Shown here: piece after piece, positions 52,730 to 61,579 of the stretch
Numbering within the stretch: the first letter of the stretch is position 1
Layout: every line of letters begins with the position of its first letter
From: Tannerella forsythia
Lineage (GTDB): Bacteria; Bacteroidota; Bacteroidia; Bacteroidales; Tannerellaceae
Length of the DNA stretch: 64,000 bases
NCBI RefSeq assembly: GCF_003860135.1
Contig: NZ_RQYN01000008.1
Span: forward strand, 1 to 64,000
Direction of reading: 5' to 3'
Notes under the pieces: model-generated
Seen by the model: only the letters and a program-made list of their open reading frames with translations
Told to the model about the DNA's origin: nothing
Databases searched by the model: none
Position numbers and translations under genes: made by a program

Positions 52730-53896
52730 TTAATATATGAACTCTCCGAACTCGCTTCGAATGATTAACTCTTTCTTTTCTCCCGGCTCGACGTGTCCTA
52801 CCACCTGCGCGTCAATGCCGAACGATTTGGATACGGCAATCACCTCGTCCGCTCTTTCGGGAGCGAGGTAAATCTCCAGTCGATGGCCCATGTTGAACAC
52901 TTTATACATCTCTGCCCAGTCTGTTCCGCTCTGCTCACGGATGAGACGGAACAGCGGGGGTACGGGAAAGAGGTTATCTTTCACGACGCGTACCTGATCC
53001 ACGAAGTGCAGGATCTTTGTCTGCGCGCCGCCCGAACAATGTACCATACCGTGTATCTCGCCACGCATCGTATCGAGCAGCTTTTTCACCACCGGCGCGT
53101 ACGTGCGGGTGGGAGAGAGCACCAACTTACCGGCATCGAGGGGTACGCCGTCTATGACATCGGTCAGCCTCATGCCGCCCGAGTAGACCAGTTCGCGAGG
53201 TACCGCCGCGTCGTAACTTTCGGGGTATTTTTCGGCCAGATAGCGGGCAAAGACATCGTGCCGCGCGCTCGTCAGACCGTTGCTCCCCATCCCTCCGTTG
53301 TACTCCTTCTCGTACGTGGCTTTTCCGAACGATGCCAGCCCGACGATCACGTCGCCGGGACGTATGCGGGCATTATCGATCACATCGCTGCGACGCATGC
53401 GGCAGGTAACCGTGCTGTCGACGATGATGGTACGCACCAAATCGCCGACATCGGCCGTTTCGCCGCCGGTGGCGTAGACGCCTACACCCATGTCGCGCAG
53501 CTCGGCCAACAGCTCGTCCGTGCCGTTGATGATGGCTGAGACCACTTCGGCCGGGATGAGCATTTTATTTCTGCCGATCGTGCTTGATACAAGAATATTG
53601 TCGATCGCGCCTACGCAGAGCAGGTCGTCGATATTCATGATCAGCGCATCCTGCGCGATACCTTTCCACACGGACAAATCGCCCGTCTCCTTCCAATAGA
53701 GATAAGCCAGCGACGACTTGGTTCCGGCGCCGTCGGCGTGCATAATGTTGCAATACTCCGGATCTCCCCCCAATACGTCGGGGATAATCTTGCAAAAGGC
53801 TTTCGGGTAAAGCCCTTTGTCGATGTTTTTAATGGCGTTGTGTACATCTTCTTTCGATGCGCTTACGCCGCGTTGCATATATCGTTGGTCGCTCAT
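52730..53896 (-). CDS. purM: Phosphoribosylformylglycinamidine cyclo-ligase (AIR synthase)
   Basis: 388 aa, longer than the E. coli enzyme, as in other Bacteroidetes. ADGAGTKSSLAYLYWKETGD binds the substrate and ATP; VGLASFGKATYEKEYNGGMGSNGLTSARHDVF and MYKVFNMGHRLEIYL are family landmarks. Fifth step of purine synthesis. The glucosaminidase gene upstream ends inside its first codons (4-bp overlap). Confidence 0.93.
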   Translation of the reverse strand: MSDQRYMQRGVSASKEDVHNAIKNIDKGLYPKAFCKIIPDVLGGDPEYCNIMHADGAGTKSSLAYLYWKETGDLSVWKGIAQDALIMNIDDLLCVGAIDNILVSSTIGRNKMLIPAEVVSAIINGTDELLAELRDMGVGVYATGGETADVGDLVRTIIVDSTVTCRMRRSDVIDNARIRPGDVIVGLASFGKATYEKEYNGGMGSNGLTSARHDVFARYLAEKYPESYDAAVPRELVYSGGMRLTDVIDGVPLDAGKLVLSPTRTYAPVVKKLLDTMRGEIHGMVHCSGGAQTKILHFVDQVRVVKDNLFPVPPLFRLIREQSGTDWAEMYKVFNMGHRLEIYLAPERADEVIAVSKSFGIDAQVVGHVEPGEKKELIIRSEFGEFIY

Positions 53897-54657
53897 AGTT
53901 TATGTTGTTTTTTAGAGGTCGATGTTTGTTTTGTCGCGCTTTGAACCGTTTTCTTCGTAGCTGTCGCAGTTGCCGGCTTCTTTGTCGCAGCCGATGCCTT
54001 CGCGGGCGTTCCTTTTTTCTTCGTGTCGGGAGCTTTCGAGGCTGCCGGTTTGTTCGCGTGACGCGCTTTCGATTGTTTCGGCGTCGCTTGCGGTTTCGTT
54101 TCTTTAACCGTATCGAAAGAATGCAACTTGTATTTCTCGATCAGCCCGATCAACTTACCCGCGTATTGCGGATCGGTCGCGTATCCGCACTTTTTCAGAC
54201 CGTGCGCCCATGCTTTATAGTCCGTCGACTTTAACTTGAAAAGCGGTTTGTAATGGTCTCGCTCAGTGAGGAAACGGGAATGATCTTCGAACGATTCCTC
54301 AGCTCTCACGTACTTTCGAAACGGCTCCTGCTTCAAGTCGTCGTCCTTGTGGATGCAAGGTCCTTTCCAATCTTTGCACTTAATTCCGAAATGGTTGTTA
54401 CCAGCCAGTGCCAGATAGCTCTGCCCCGCGCCCGACTCCAATAATCCCTGCGCCAAAATGATGCTCGCCGGGATCTTGTGCCTTTGCTGCTGCCGGATAG
54501 CCGTTTTATGATAAGTCCGGATATACTCTTCGCAGACCGACGGGCTAAGCTTGTCCGATGTCCGTGATGGTTGTGCACCGGCTCGGCAACATCCTGTCAG
54601 TGTGGCAAGAAACCCTACCACTACCGTATGACAATATGTGCGAAGACGATGCTGCAT
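53893..54657 (-). CDS. Glucosaminidase-domain lipoprotein
   Basis: 254 aa. A lipobox (FLATLTGCC, Cys23 or so) follows the signal. About 45-190 is a mannosyl-glycoprotein endo-beta-N-acetylglucosaminidase (GH73/FlgJ-like) domain: IPASIILAQGLLESGAGQS with the catalytic Glu, and NNHFGIKC. The last 60 residues are low-complexity K/A/T/P (KKGTPAKASAATKKPATATATKKT), a likely flexible or wall-associated tail. It cleaves peptidoglycan glycan. Paralogous to the next gene upstream, 7 bp away. Confidence 0.88.
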   Translation of the reverse strand: MQHRLRTYCHTVVVGFLATLTGCCRAGAQPSRTSDKLSPSVCEEYIRTYHKTAIRQQQRHKIPASIILAQGLLESGAGQSYLALAGNNHFGIKCKDWKGPCIHKDDDLKQEPFRKYVRAEESFEDHSRFLTERDHYKPLFKLKSTDYKAWAHGLKKCGYATDPQYAGKLIGLIEKYKLHSFDTVKETKPQATPKQSKARHANKPAASKAPDTKKKGTPAKASAATKKPATATATKKTVQSATKQTSTSKKQHKL

Positions 54658-54664
54658 TTGTTTG

Positions 54665-55636
54665 TTATCTGAGTTTAAGCGTTTCTCCTTCTACCGGAAC
54701 ATAATCCGGTTCTTTGCGGTTGAGCTTGTAAAGACTCTTCACGCGTATGCCGTAATATTGCGAGATGCTGTGCATCGATTCGCCAATCTGTACTTGATGG
54801 AAAAGATTTGGCATGTCGGCCTTCTTCTTTTTCTTTTCCAGATAGATAATGTCGCCTTGACGAAGCGGAAAATCTTCGGGGACTTCGTTATATCGTGCCA
54901 GCTCTTTCGTCTTGAATCCCAGATCGTCGGCGATTTGTGCGAACGAATCGTCATACCGTGCGACGGTGTAAATCAATCCGTATGTTTTGTAAACATTTCG
55001 TGGAAGCAATCGCTTGCCATCGTTAGCAGGAGGCGTTTTCCTTTGTGGCGATCCCTTTTTGAGTTTCTTTTTCGATGCTTTCTTCTTCGCCGATGAGACT
55101 TTATTTCCGCTTTTCCCGCCCATGTCGTAAAGATACAGCTCGTAATCTTCGATCAGTTTGATGAGTTTGTTGGCGTATGCCCGATCGGTGGCATATCCGC
55201 ACTGTTGAAGTCCCTTAGCCCATCCCCGGTAGTCTTTTTTGTTCAATGTAAACAGTTTGGCGTAACGCGGACGTTCGGACAGGAAACGGGAATGATCTTC
55301 ATAGGAATCTTTGACGGAACCGTACCTGCGGAAGCATTCGTTTCTCAGATCGTCGTCGTGATATGCTTTTTTACCTTTCCAGTCTCGATGACATTTGATG
55401 CCGAAGTGATTATTCGCCTCTCTGGCCAGCCTTGCCCGACCGGCACCCGACTCAAGAATCGCCTGAGCCAGCTTGATGCTGGCCGGAATATTGTATTTCT
55501 TCTCTTGCTCTGCCGCTAGATGATTGTACTGATCGATGTACTGTTCGTACGATGCGATCTTACGCTGGCCCGAGGCTTGCCAAATAACCGTAAGCCCAAT
55601 CAACAATACGAGCGTTTGTCGGGTATATTTGTTCAT
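54665..55636 (-). CDS. Glucosaminidase with two LysM domains
   Basis: 323 aa from the ATG at 55636, set by the -7 box at 55668-55675. Signal peptide (LVLLIGLTVIWQASGQ). GH73-like domain about 25-170 (IPASIKLAQAILESGAGRARLA; NNHFGIKCHRDWKGK). A basic linker (KKKASKKKLKKGSPQRK) and two LysM modules (about 215-265 and 277-323, ending YVPVEGETLKLR) bind peptidoglycan. The catalytic part closely resembles the neighbouring lipoprotein, so the pair arose by tandem duplication: one copy is lipid-anchored, the other LysM-anchored. Confidence 0.9.
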   Translation of the reverse strand: MNKYTRQTLVLLIGLTVIWQASGQRKIASYEQYIDQYNHLAAEQEKKYNIPASIKLAQAILESGAGRARLAREANNHFGIKCHRDWKGKKAYHDDDLRNECFRRYGSVKDSYEDHSRFLSERPRYAKLFTLNKKDYRGWAKGLQQCGYATDRAYANKLIKLIEDYELYLYDMGGKSGNKVSSAKKKASKKKLKKGSPQRKTPPANDGKRLLPRNVYKTYGLIYTVARYDDSFAQIADDLGFKTKELARYNEVPEDFPLRQGDIIYLEKKKKKADMPNLFHQVQIGESMHSISQYYGIRVKSLYKLNRKEPDYVPVEGETLKLR

Positions 55637-55667
55637 AGTCAATATACTTTCTTCGGAATTAAGGATG

Positions 55668-55675
55668 CAAAGGTA
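55668..55675 (-). promoter_or_regulatory. -7 box of the glucosaminidase/purM group
   Basis: Minus strand TACCTTTG; start near 55661. The two glucosaminidases and purM are close enough for one transcript. The 55676-56009 stretch between this and the dsbD promoter contains no supportable gene. Confidence 0.5.
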
Positions 55676-56009
55676 AAGAAATAAATCGGAATATGTTTTG
55701 TTGGGCTGCTCCCTCGTTCTCGTTGTCCGACGTGAAAAAAATCGTCTCGTTCGGAGCATATACGGCTTCGTTTATCGGAGCAGATCACCTTTCTCAGCCT
55801 GATGGAACAGCCTTCTTCGCCATCCGTAGCCGCAAAGTTATTGCGGCATGGAATACTGACCTGACCGGTCTTCAAACGATGTGACAATGACAACATATCC
55901 CCCTTATAACATCTCCATACAAAATTTGGATGGCAATATTCTGTTTTTTTAACATCATGCAAAAAAGAACTGTTTTCATGCTAAAATCCCTGAAAGCAGC
56001 GTAAGAGGG

Positions 56010-56040
56010 TTGCATAATTCTTGAAAACAACGTAGTTTTG
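56010..56040 (+). promoter_or_regulatory. Promoter of dsbD-mazG
   Basis: TTG at 56010-56012, 20 bp, TAGTTTTG at 56033-56040. The ATG of dsbD is 37 bp further. Confidence 0.6.
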
Positions 56041-56077
56041 CAACCCTAAAAAATTATTATGGTATAGAATAGAGCAC

Positions 56078-58159
56078 ATGAAAAAGAAATTCGTTTATTT
56101 GTTAGGACTTTTGGTAATGACTGTGGCCGTACAGGCACAGATCCTGACCCCTGTTAAATGGAAAATCCAACTGGAAGACTCTGAATCTGCAGAGAAGACT
56201 GTGACGTTCACGGCAACGGCCGATCAGGGCTGGCATGTCTACGATATGAACTTACCCAAAGGTGGACCGATTTCAACCTCGATCACGTATGAGACGCTCA
56301 AAGGTGCCGAGTTGGTTGGGAAACCTACCTCATCGGTAGCTCCCAGCGTTGTGCGCGACGAGCAGGCATATCCCGGCCTCGAACTGAGATGGTATTCGGG
56401 AACGGTGACGTTTACGCAGAAAATTAAAGTGACCGACCCGAAAGCATTTAAGATGGTCGGCGAAGTGGAATACATGGCTTGCAACGACGAATCCTGCCTG
56501 CCTCCCGAAACGGAATCGTTTGCGTTCGATCACAGGCACGTGAAAAAAACGACACAGGTGGCCGAAGCCAGTCCGTCCGATACGACGACCTCCGAAGAAC
56601 TTACGGATGGAACGACGCAAGCAGACGGTGAGGATACCATGCAGGCGTTGGAACTTGCTCCGGCGATGCACAATGCTGCGAAAACAGCTGCCCCCGACGG
56701 TGTGCTTACGCTTAGACAGGAATTGTGGACACCGGTAATCGGCGACCTCAAATCGTTTGGCGACGCGACGATTTCGGCTACCGATACTTCGTGGCTCTAT
56801 ATCTTTCTGGCCGGATTTATCGGCGGGTTGATCGCTTTGCTGACGCCTTGCGTTTGGCCGATGATTCCGATGACGGTAAGTTTCTTCCTCAAACGTAACA
56901 AAAGTCGCCAGAAAGCGATCCGTGATGCGCTGATTTACGGTGTCTCCATCATCGTAATCTACCTCACGATGGGACTTCTTATTACCGGAATATTCGGAGC
57001 CAGCGCATTGAATGATCTTTCGACGAATGCCGTCTTCAATATTATATTCTTCCTGTTACTTGTACTGTTTGCCGTGTCGTTCTTCGGTGCGTTCGAGCTG
57101 GTGTTGCCGGCCTCATGGACGAACAAGATGGACAGCAAGGCCGATTCGACTTCCGGTATTCTGAGCATCTTCTTCATGGCTTTCACTTTGGCGCTCGTTT
57201 CGTTCTCGTGCACAGGCCCGATTATTGGAACGCTGCTTGTCGAAGCCGCTTCGCAGGGTACGAGTATCGCTCCGGCCATCGGAATGTTTGGCTTTGCACT
57301 GGCACTCGCCATTCCTTTTGCCTTATTCGCCGTGTTCCCGAACCTGCTTCAGAACATGCCGAAATCCGGCGGATGGCTGAACTCAGTAAAAGTCGTGCTG
57401 GGTTTCCTCGAACTTGCCCTCGCGCTCAAGTTCCTCTCCGTAGCAGACCTCGCATACGGTTGGCGAATCTTAGATCGCGAAGTATTCCTCGTGCTGTGGA
57501 TTGTGATCTTTGTCTTGCTGGGTATCTATCTGCTCGGAAAGCTCAAACTCAAACACGACAGCGACCTGCCTTATGTTTCCGTGCCGCGCCTCTTTATGGC
57601 GATCATCTCGCTCGCGTTTGCCGTTTACATGGTTCCCGGATTATGGGGGGCACCGTTGAAAGCCATCAGCGCCTTCGCACCGCCACTCTATACCCAGGAC
57701 TTCAATCTTTACGAAGATGAGGTACATGCCGTTTATGATGATTATGAAGCGGGAATGGCTTATGCCGCATTGGCCAATAAACCGGTGCTGATCGATTTTT
57801 CCGGTTACGGATGTGTAAATTGTCGGAAAATGGAAGCCTCGGTATGGACAGATCCGGCCGTCAAGAAACTGATTGATGAGAAATTCGTGCTGATTACGTT
57901 GATCGTCGACGACAAGACGAAACTACCGGCTCCGATCATGATTGAAGAAAGTGGTAAAGAACGTAAACTGAAAACGATAGGCGATAAGTGGAGTTATTTG
58001 CAGCGTCACAAATTCGGGGCGAATGCACAGCCGTTCTATGTCATCCTCGATAACGAAGGAAAGCCGCTCTCCCCGTCGTATGCTTTTGACGAGGATGTAG
58101 CCAAATATGTAGGCTTCCTCGAAAACGGACTGCGTAACTATCAGCAGAAAGGTAAGTGA
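56078..58159 (+). CDS. dsbD: Thiol:disulfide interchange protein DsbD
   Basis: 693 aa with all three modules: signal peptide (to AQA), an N-terminal periplasmic alpha domain (about 22-150; the MACNDESCLPPETE segment carries a Cys pair), a membrane domain of about eight helices (240-530; LLTPCVWPMIPMT and FSCTGPIIGT hold the membrane cysteines) and a C-terminal thioredoxin-like gamma domain with CVNC in FSGYGCVNCRKME. It carries electrons from cytoplasmic thioredoxin to periplasmic proteins. Its TGA overlaps the GTG of mazG (GTGA). Confidence 0.94.
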   Translation: MKKKFVYLLGLLVMTVAVQAQILTPVKWKIQLEDSESAEKTVTFTATADQGWHVYDMNLPKGGPISTSITYETLKGAELVGKPTSSVAPSVVRDEQAYPGLELRWYSGTVTFTQKIKVTDPKAFKMVGEVEYMACNDESCLPPETESFAFDHRHVKKTTQVAEASPSDTTTSEELTDGTTQADGEDTMQALELAPAMHNAAKTAAPDGVLTLRQELWTPVIGDLKSFGDATISATDTSWLYIFLAGFIGGLIALLTPCVWPMIPMTVSFFLKRNKSRQKAIRDALIYGVSIIVIYLTMGLLITGIFGASALNDLSTNAVFNIIFFLLLVLFAVSFFGAFELVLPASWTNKMDSKADSTSGILSIFFMAFTLALVSFSCTGPIIGTLLVEAASQGTSIAPAIGMFGFALALAIPFALFAVFPNLLQNMPKSGGWLNSVKVVLGFLELALALKFLSVADLAYGWRILDREVFLVLWIVIFVLLGIYLLGKLKLKHDSDLPYVSVPRLFMAIISLAFAVYMVPGLWGAPLKAISAFAPPLYTQDFNLYEDEVHAVYDDYEAGMAYAALANKPVLIDFSGYGCVNCRKMEASVWTDPAVKKLIDEKFVLITLIVDDKTKLPAPIMIEESGKERKLKTIGDKWSYLQRHKFGANAQPFYVILDNEGKPLSPSYAFDEDVAKYVGFLENGLRNYQQKGK

Positions 58160-58947
58160 GGACGAGTACAAGAGAAGAGCGCTTGGAGGCCTTCGGACGT
58201 TTGCTCGATGTCATGGACGAACTGCGTGAAAAGTGTCCATGGGATCGAAAGCAGACGAACGAAAGCCTCCGCGCCAATACGATCGAAGAAACGTACGAGC
58301 TGAGTGAAGCGATTCAGAAAAATCTGCCGGCCGATATCAAGAAAGAACTCGGCGATCTGCTTCTGCACATTGTCTTCTACGCTAAAATAGGCGAAGAGAA
58401 GAAAGAGTTTGATATTAAAGATGTCTGCGACGCGTTATGTGATAAATTGATTTTCCGTCATCCGCATGTTTTCGGCGACGCGGTGGCTGAGAACAGCCGT
58501 GTCGTGGAACAGTCGTGGGAGCAGTTGAAGCTGAAAGAGAAAGACGGAAACAAGACGGTGCTCGACGGAGTGCCTTCGTCGCTGCCTTCGTTGATTAAGG
58601 CTTATCGGATGCAAGACAAGGCACGCAATGTGGGTTTCGACTGGGAGAAACGCGAGCAGGTTTGGGATAAGATTCAGGAGGAACTCAACGAATTCCGTTC
58701 CGAAGTGGATCGTATGGAAGCCGACAAGATGGAAGCCGAGTTCGGTGATTTTCTGTTCGGAATGATTAATGCCGCGAGACTCTATAAAATCAATCCCGAC
58801 AATGCGCTCGAGCGGACGAATCAAAAGTTTATCCGCCGTTTCAATTATCTCGAAGAACATACGATCCGGCAGGGACGGTCGCTCAAGGAGATGACGTTGG
58901 CCGAGATGGATGCTATCTGGGACGAGGCTAAACAACTCGGACTCTGA
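58156..58947 (+). CDS. mazG: Nucleoside triphosphate pyrophosphohydrolase
   Basis: 263 aa from a GTG overlapping the dsbD stop by 4 bases. LREKCPWDRKQTNESLRAN opens the first MazG domain, with EETYELSEAI and ELGDLLLHIVFYAKIGEE giving the ExxE...ExxD metal site; a second half-domain repeats the pattern (EAEFGDFLFGMINAARLYKI). Hydrolyses noncanonical or excess NTPs. Ends at a bidirectional terminator. Confidence 0.94.
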   Translation: MRTSTREERLEAFGRLLDVMDELREKCPWDRKQTNESLRANTIEETYELSEAIQKNLPADIKKELGDLLLHIVFYAKIGEEKKEFDIKDVCDALCDKLIFRHPHVFGDAVAENSRVVEQSWEQLKLKEKDGNKTVLDGVPSSLPSLIKAYRMQDKARNVGFDWEKREQVWDKIQEELNEFRSEVDRMEADKMEAEFGDFLFGMINAARLYKINPDNALERTNQKFIRRFNYLEEHTIRQGRSLKEMTLAEMDAIWDEAKQLGL

Positions 58948-58961
58948 TAGGGTCTCTTCGT

Positions 58962-59003
58962 ATAAAAAAATGCCCTGTCATTTATGATGGCAGGGCATTT
59001 TTG
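58962..59003. terminator. Bidirectional terminator between mazG and nadA
   Basis: A-run, ATGCCCTGTCA, 8-nt interior, GGCAGGGCAT, T-run: a near-perfect hairpin with A's before and T's after, usable by both converging genes. Confidence 0.9.
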
Positions 59004-59007
59004 TGTC

Positions 59008-59940
59008 TTATGACAACTCCAGCATGCGTTGGATCGGTTTGACGGCACGAAGACGAATCTCCTCGTCTACGAGTATCTCAGGTGTTTCGTCTCGCAGGCA
59101 GCGATAGAGCTTCTCCATTGTATTCAAACGCATAAAGCTGCATTCGTTGCAGGCACACGTGCTGTCGTTCGGAGGAGCGGGGATAAATGTCTTGTGCGGA
59201 TTACGCTTGCGCATCTCATGGATAATGCCGCTTTCGGTCGATACGATAAACTCTGTCTTCGGCGATTGCACGGTATGGTTCAGTAAGGCAGCCGTCGAGC
59301 CGATAAAATCGGCAATCTGCAAGATGGGCTGTTTACATTCGGGATGTGCGATAACTTCTGCTTCCGGATGTGTTTTCTTGAGAGCAAGGATTTTCTCCAG
59401 CGAAAACTGTTCATGTACATGGCATGCACCGTCCCATAAAAGCATATTGCGCCCGGTCACACTATTGATGTAGTTACCCAGATTCCGGTCGGGCCCGAAA
59501 ATCAGTAAGGCCTCTTGAGGGAACGACGCAACAATCTTGTGTGCGTTCGTCGACGTCACAACTACATCGGTCAGCGCTTTGACGGCAGCCGAAGTGTTCA
59601 CATACGAAATCACCTGATGATCCGGATGGGCTTTGACGAACTTTTCGAACTCATCGGCCGGACAACTGTCTGCCAGAGAACAGCCCGCTTTCATATCAGG
59701 AATAAGCACCTTCTTCTCCGGACAGAGGATTTTGGCTGTCTCACCCATAAAATGTACGCCGCAGAGCACAATGATATCAGCTGTTGTCTTAGCCGCCCAT
59801 TGAGCTAATGCCAGACTGTCGCCTACCTTGTCGGCGATATCCTGAATCTCTCCTGTCTGATAATAATGTGCCAGAATAAACGCATTTTTCTCTTTCCTCA
59901 GACGGTTTATTTCTGCTGCATAATCAATCTTTTCCATCAT
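59008..59940 (-). CDS. nadA: Quinolinate synthase A
   Basis: 310 aa. The three cysteines that hold the 4Fe-4S cluster are visible in [28 protein letters not shown] and [17 protein letters not shown]. It condenses iminoaspartate with dihydroxyacetone phosphate to give quinolinate for NAD. No nadB or nadC is in the window. The stop is next to the shared terminator. Confidence 0.95.
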   Translation of the reverse strand: MMEKIDYAAEINRLRKEKNAFILAHYYQTGEIQDIADKVGDSLALAQWAAKTTADIIVLCGVHFMGETAKILCPEKKVLIPDMKAGCSLADSCPADEFEKFVKAHPDHQVISYVNTSAAVKALTDVVVTSTNAHKIVASFPQEALLIFGPDRNLGNYINSVTGRNMLLWDGACHVHEQFSLEKILALKKTHPEAEVIAHPECKQPILQIADFIGSTAALLNHTVQSPKTEFIVSTESGIIHEMRKRNPHKTFIPAPPNDSTCACNECSFMRLNTMEKLYRCLRDETPEILVDEEIRLRAVKPIQRMLELS

Positions 59941-59963
59941 AAATCATCCTTTACTTCAGGCTA

Positions 59964-59971
59964 CAAAAATA
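59964..59971 (-). promoter_or_regulatory. -7 box of nadA
   Basis: Minus strand TATTTTTG, 24 bp before the start codon; no -33 box recognised. Confidence 0.35.
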
Positions 59972-60464
59972 ATATATTTTTCCGGATAAGGTTATTTTGT
60001 GTATTCACCCGAACCGATGCCGCGAAAACCGAACGGATTCTTCCCGTTTACCCGTGTTTATTCTACTTTTTTTTGCAGGAAGTAGATTTTTCTCTTCCCG
60101 CTTTTCATCGGCGTTCTCCATACGAAAAATTGAAAAAAGCACACGAATGAAACAAAAAAAGAACTTTTTGTGAACAATCTTGATATCTCCCTTGTTTTAG
60201 GAATACAAACGGGGCTTCTTCTGGACATATTGCCGTACAGAAGGTCGCGAGAGTAAAGAATGAAATAGGCAGAACGACACAGGCAAGGATGAAGTAACCT
60301 GCCCATATCGGAGAAAGTTTTGTTTCAAAACACAACATCTAACCGATAGTCCGAATGCTCTGGAGCCCGAACGAGGGAACTCCGAACTCGAAAAAAAAGG
60401 CTATGAAGGTCGGTATATCTACCGATTTACCATAGATAAATAGTTGTTTGTTTTAGTTGATTTG

Positions 60465-60500
60465 GAAAAAGGTCAGACTGTGAAGTTCGACCTTTTTTTT
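60465..60500 (+). terminator. Orphan intrinsic terminator
   Basis: AAAAAGGTC and GACCTTTTTTTT enclose a further short stem (GACT, GTGA loop, AGTT), followed by eight T's. The reverse direction has five T's, so it may be bidirectional. No coding sequence on the plus strand ends upstream of it. Confidence 0.75.
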
Positions 60501-60735
60501 GCTATCTACCCGTAACTCATCCGGCTTGTTGTGTGTAATAAGCCGTTTTAAAAGGTTAAATAGTCGAAAGATAGACCGTTATGCCGATCTTTATAAATAT
60601 TTTTGTTCTTCTTTAATCGGGCAGGAAGCCGGGAGAGAGGCCAAAAAGGTTGTATTACTAACCCAAAGGAGTCGAACCGATGAAGAAAGAGACAAAAAAA
60701 TGGAATCAGGTTATTAATTAGATAATGGTATTTTT

Positions 60736-61338
60736 ATGAAGAATGTTTTGAAATCCGTAATCGTACTTCTGGCGATATTCGCAGTAGGTACATTACAGGC
60801 ACAAGATGCCTCGAAAGCCTTGAAGCAAGGCGATAAAGTAAAAGACTTCACCCTGAAGAATGCAAAAGGGGAAGAGGTCAATTTGTCCGTACTCCTGAAA
60901 AAGGGGCCGGTCGTGCTTACATGGTACAGAGGCGGATGGTGTCCGTACTGCAACTTGGCATTGAAACAATTGCAGGAGGAACTTGCTCAGATCAAAGAGC
61001 AGGGAGCCACGTTGGTGGCCCTCACGCCCGAACTGCCCGATCATAGTTTGACAACGCAAGAGAAGAATGCGCTCGAGTTCGAAGTGCTTACCGACCTTCA
61101 TAACGAGGTGGCTCGTTCCTATGGATTGGTGTTTAAGCTCGATCCGCAGACAGCCGAGCGTTATGAAAGCATGCTCCATCTTTCGGCGCATAACGGTACC
61201 GATTCATCTGAATTGCCGATTCCTGCAACGTATGTGGTCGATACAGAAGGGACTATCCGTTATGCCTATGTCAATCCGGATTATAAACAACGGGCGGATG
61301 CCAAGACGGTTGTCGAGGAACTGAAAAAACTCAAGTAA
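60736..61338 (+). CDS. Exported peroxiredoxin-like (AhpC/TSA) thiol peroxidase
   Basis: 200 aa. Signal peptide (SVIVLLAIFAVGTLQAQ), so it is periplasmic. The redox site is RGGWCPYCNLALKQL with a CxxC rather than the lone peroxidatic Cys of typical 2-Cys peroxiredoxins, as in the peroxiredoxin-like family. Domain runs from KVKDFTLKNAKGEEVNLS to about residue 195. Likely detoxifies peroxides in the envelope; DsbD could be its electron donor (inference). Ends at a large hairpin. Confidence 0.85.
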   Translation: MKNVLKSVIVLLAIFAVGTLQAQDASKALKQGDKVKDFTLKNAKGEEVNLSVLLKKGPVVLTWYRGGWCPYCNLALKQLQEELAQIKEQGATLVALTPELPDHSLTTQEKNALEFEVLTDLHNEVARSYGLVFKLDPQTAERYESMLHLSAHNGTDSSELPIPATYVVDTEGTIRYAYVNPDYKQRADAKTVVEELKKLK

Positions 61339-61369
61339 CACGCGAACGGTCTCGCATAGACGAGTGTTC

Positions 61370-61436
61370 AGGTAAAACGCTTCGGATACCAATTCCTTTT
61401 TAAGAGGATTGGCTATTCAAAGCGTTACCTTTTATC
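61370..61436 (+). terminator. Long hairpin terminator after the peroxiredoxin gene
   Basis: Outer stem GGTAAAACGCTT/AAAGCGTTACC and inner stem CCAATTCCT/AGAGGATTGG form a stacked hairpin of more than 60 nt, followed by TTTTATC. Confidence 0.75.
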
Positions 61437-61445
61437 AATTTTAAA

Positions 61446-61550
61446 CTTTGTCCAAACGATAAAACGTCTTGTCCGGTCGAAAAAACACCTTGTCAGAACG
61501 GAAAAATGCCCCGTCAGAACGAAAAAACACTTGGTCAGACAAAAAAAACG
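61446..61550. repeat. Short tandem array, about five units of 20-21 bp
   Basis: Units starting CGA/CGG plus an A-run at 61458, 61478, 61499, 61520 and about 61540, with the shared core (A)AAAAACACCTTGTCAGAACG. More degenerate than the other arrays. It occupies the space between converging peroxiredoxin and ispH genes. Confidence 0.75.
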
Positions 61551-61579
61551 TATCCCCTAAAAGAGGTAAATCCCGGAAT

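Larger units (their letters stand above)
59941..60735. other. Gene-free interval between nadA and the peroxiredoxin gene
   Basis: Nearly 0.8 kb with stops in all frames and only short open frames without recognisable products. It holds a -7 box for nadA (minus strand, TATTTTTG at 59971-59964), a strong plus-strand terminator at about 60465-60500, and a weak plus-strand -7 (TATTTTTG, 60598-60605) upstream of the peroxiredoxin gene. The terminator has no gene upstream on its strand, which suggests an unannotated RNA. Confidence 0.6.

Noticed and set aside
51182-52768. 528-codon open frame on the plus strand
   Set aside because: It runs antisense through prfA and through the 42-bp array, which has a period divisible by 3 and so stays open. 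Its protein has no recognisable domain; prfA on the other strand is certain.
60058-60338. Two short minus-strand frames (77-82 codons) with hydrophobic stretches
   Set aside because: Overlapping frames without RBS or promoter; not distinguishable from chance in an A/T-rich gap.
24350-61550. CRISPR arrays at the four tandem-repeat sites
   Set aside because: Units are contiguous without unique spacers and no cas genes are near.
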